NCBI GenBank assembly: GCA_014305015.1
Contig: JACRUB010000064.1
Span: 1-5,928 of the forward strand
Source of the DNA: Vulcanimicrobiota bacterium
GTDB taxonomy: Bacteria; Vulcanimicrobiota; Vulcanimicrobiia; Vulcanimicrobiales; Vulcanimicrobiaceae
Reading direction: 5' to 3'
DNA length: 5,928 bases
The position numbers and the translations under genes were made by a program. Within the stretch, counting starts at the first letter, position 1; each line of letters opens with the position of its first letter. The notes under the pieces were generated by a model. It saw only the letters and a program-made list of their open reading frames with translations. It searched no databases and was not told the DNA's origin. This document shows, piece after piece, positions 5,661-5,928 of the stretch.

Positions 5661-5928
5661 GCCGCCTCGACCGCCGCCGCCGCTACCCGGGCCGCCTTCA
5701 GCGTTAACTGCACTTGCCAAATTCACATGCGGTGCGCTAGCTGCCGACGCGCCGAACGGAACGGTATAGGTCACCTGAAATTGCCGCGGTGCATTGGGGC
5801 GCGCAATCGTCGGGACGAGCGTTCCGTTTTGTGCGACATACGGGACCGCGCCGGCGTTGGTTGCAAACACGCCACCAAAGGTATTGAAAATATTATTAGC
5901 CGCGAAGACCAGGTCGCCACGGGTGAGG
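5490..5928 (-). CDS. TonB-dependent outer-membrane receptor, C-terminal end (partial), with an unusual C-terminal extension
   Basis: The frame enters from the right edge (first full codon at 5927-5925) and ends with TAA at 5492-5490. The visible part begins LTRGDLVFAANNIFNTFGGV, the typical NLFNT(Y/F)G penultimate-strand segment of TonB-dependent receptors. It continues to PTIARPNAPRQFQVTYTVPFG, the last beta-strand, which normally ends the protein near an aromatic residue. The plug, the TonB box and most of the barrel lie outside the window. Such receptors import siderophores, cobalamin, glycans or other ligands through the outer membrane, powered by TonB-ExbBD; the ligand cannot be inferred. 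Unusually, about 85 residues follow the last strand: an Ala/Ser-rich linker, a GGPGSGGGGRGG hinge and the first half of an unknown domain carrying DPF and ICTADAQKT. The TAA then cuts that domain, and the open frame resumes immediately after it. Confidence 0.8.
   Translation of the reverse strand, partial: LTRGDLVFAANNIFNTFGGVFATNAGAVPYVAQNGTLVPTIARPNAPRQFQVTYTVPFGASAASAPHVNLASAVNAEGGPGSGGGGRGGRFGFNLTPLPATPPSDPFAMTASQICTADAQKTITPVLDQLKAFVAKIEASKTANG

Noticed and set aside
1..5928. CRISPR array, tRNA/rRNA, insertion sequence ends or riboswitch
   Set aside because: No regularly spaced direct repeats, no tRNA cloverleaf or rRNA-like sequence, no transposase motifs and no non-coding gap longer than about 60 bases where a riboswitch could sit.

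Overview
The window is a chromosomal-looking stretch of moderately GC-rich bacterial DNA carrying six or seven genes. No RNA genes, insertion sequences or CRISPR repeats are visible. The right end encodes the C-terminal strands of a TonB-dependent receptor, so the organism has an outer membrane (diderm). The remaining genes are common in free-living heterotrophs. The sequence does not fix the phylum. Codon use, a TTG start, GTG starts and the unusual receptor tail would suit a poorly sampled diderm lineage, but this is only an impression.

Layout. Minus strand, left edge to 1201: the N-terminal 400 residues of a PYROXD2/phytoene-desaturase-like FAD oxidoreductase, cut by the window edge. A 47-base divergent intergenic region follows. 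It contains a perfect CCTCCGGAGG palindrome that serves as the oxidoreductase ribosome binding site, and a TATACT box close to the next start codon. Plus strand, 1249-4695: a compact run of four genes. They encode a DUF3311 two-helix membrane protein, a sodium:solute symporter (SSS) family permease overlapping it by 4 bases, an M20D amidohydrolase (hippurate/IAA-amino-acid hydrolase type), and a Tag-like (3-methyladenine DNA glycosylase I superfamily) protein starting 6 bases after the amidohydrolase stop. Minus strand, 4692 to the right edge: the end of the TonB-dependent receptor, with a long C-terminal extension that is broken by an in-frame TAA at 5490-5492 and continues in the same frame to 4692.

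How the genes may work together. DUF3311 plus SSS permease is a recurrent transporter pair for small organic acids or similar solutes. The amidohydrolase directly downstream suggests uptake of a small solute, with hydrolysis of an N-acyl amino acid or related amide in the cytoplasm; the substrate is not readable from sequence. The Tag-like gene is probably a passenger of the transcription unit.

Most unusual feature. After the last recognisable receptor beta-strand, the minus-strand frame carries two divergent copies of a domain of about 120-160 residues. Each copy has an ICT.DA.KT motif, an LPA..C segment and a GxYI.R ending, with exactly two cysteines per copy. The first copy is cut by the TAA, yet its similarity to the second copy continues on both sides of the stop. 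The two open frames therefore appear to derive from one ancestral gene, now split by a nonsense codon, a sequencing error or a read-through stop. I do not recognise this domain.
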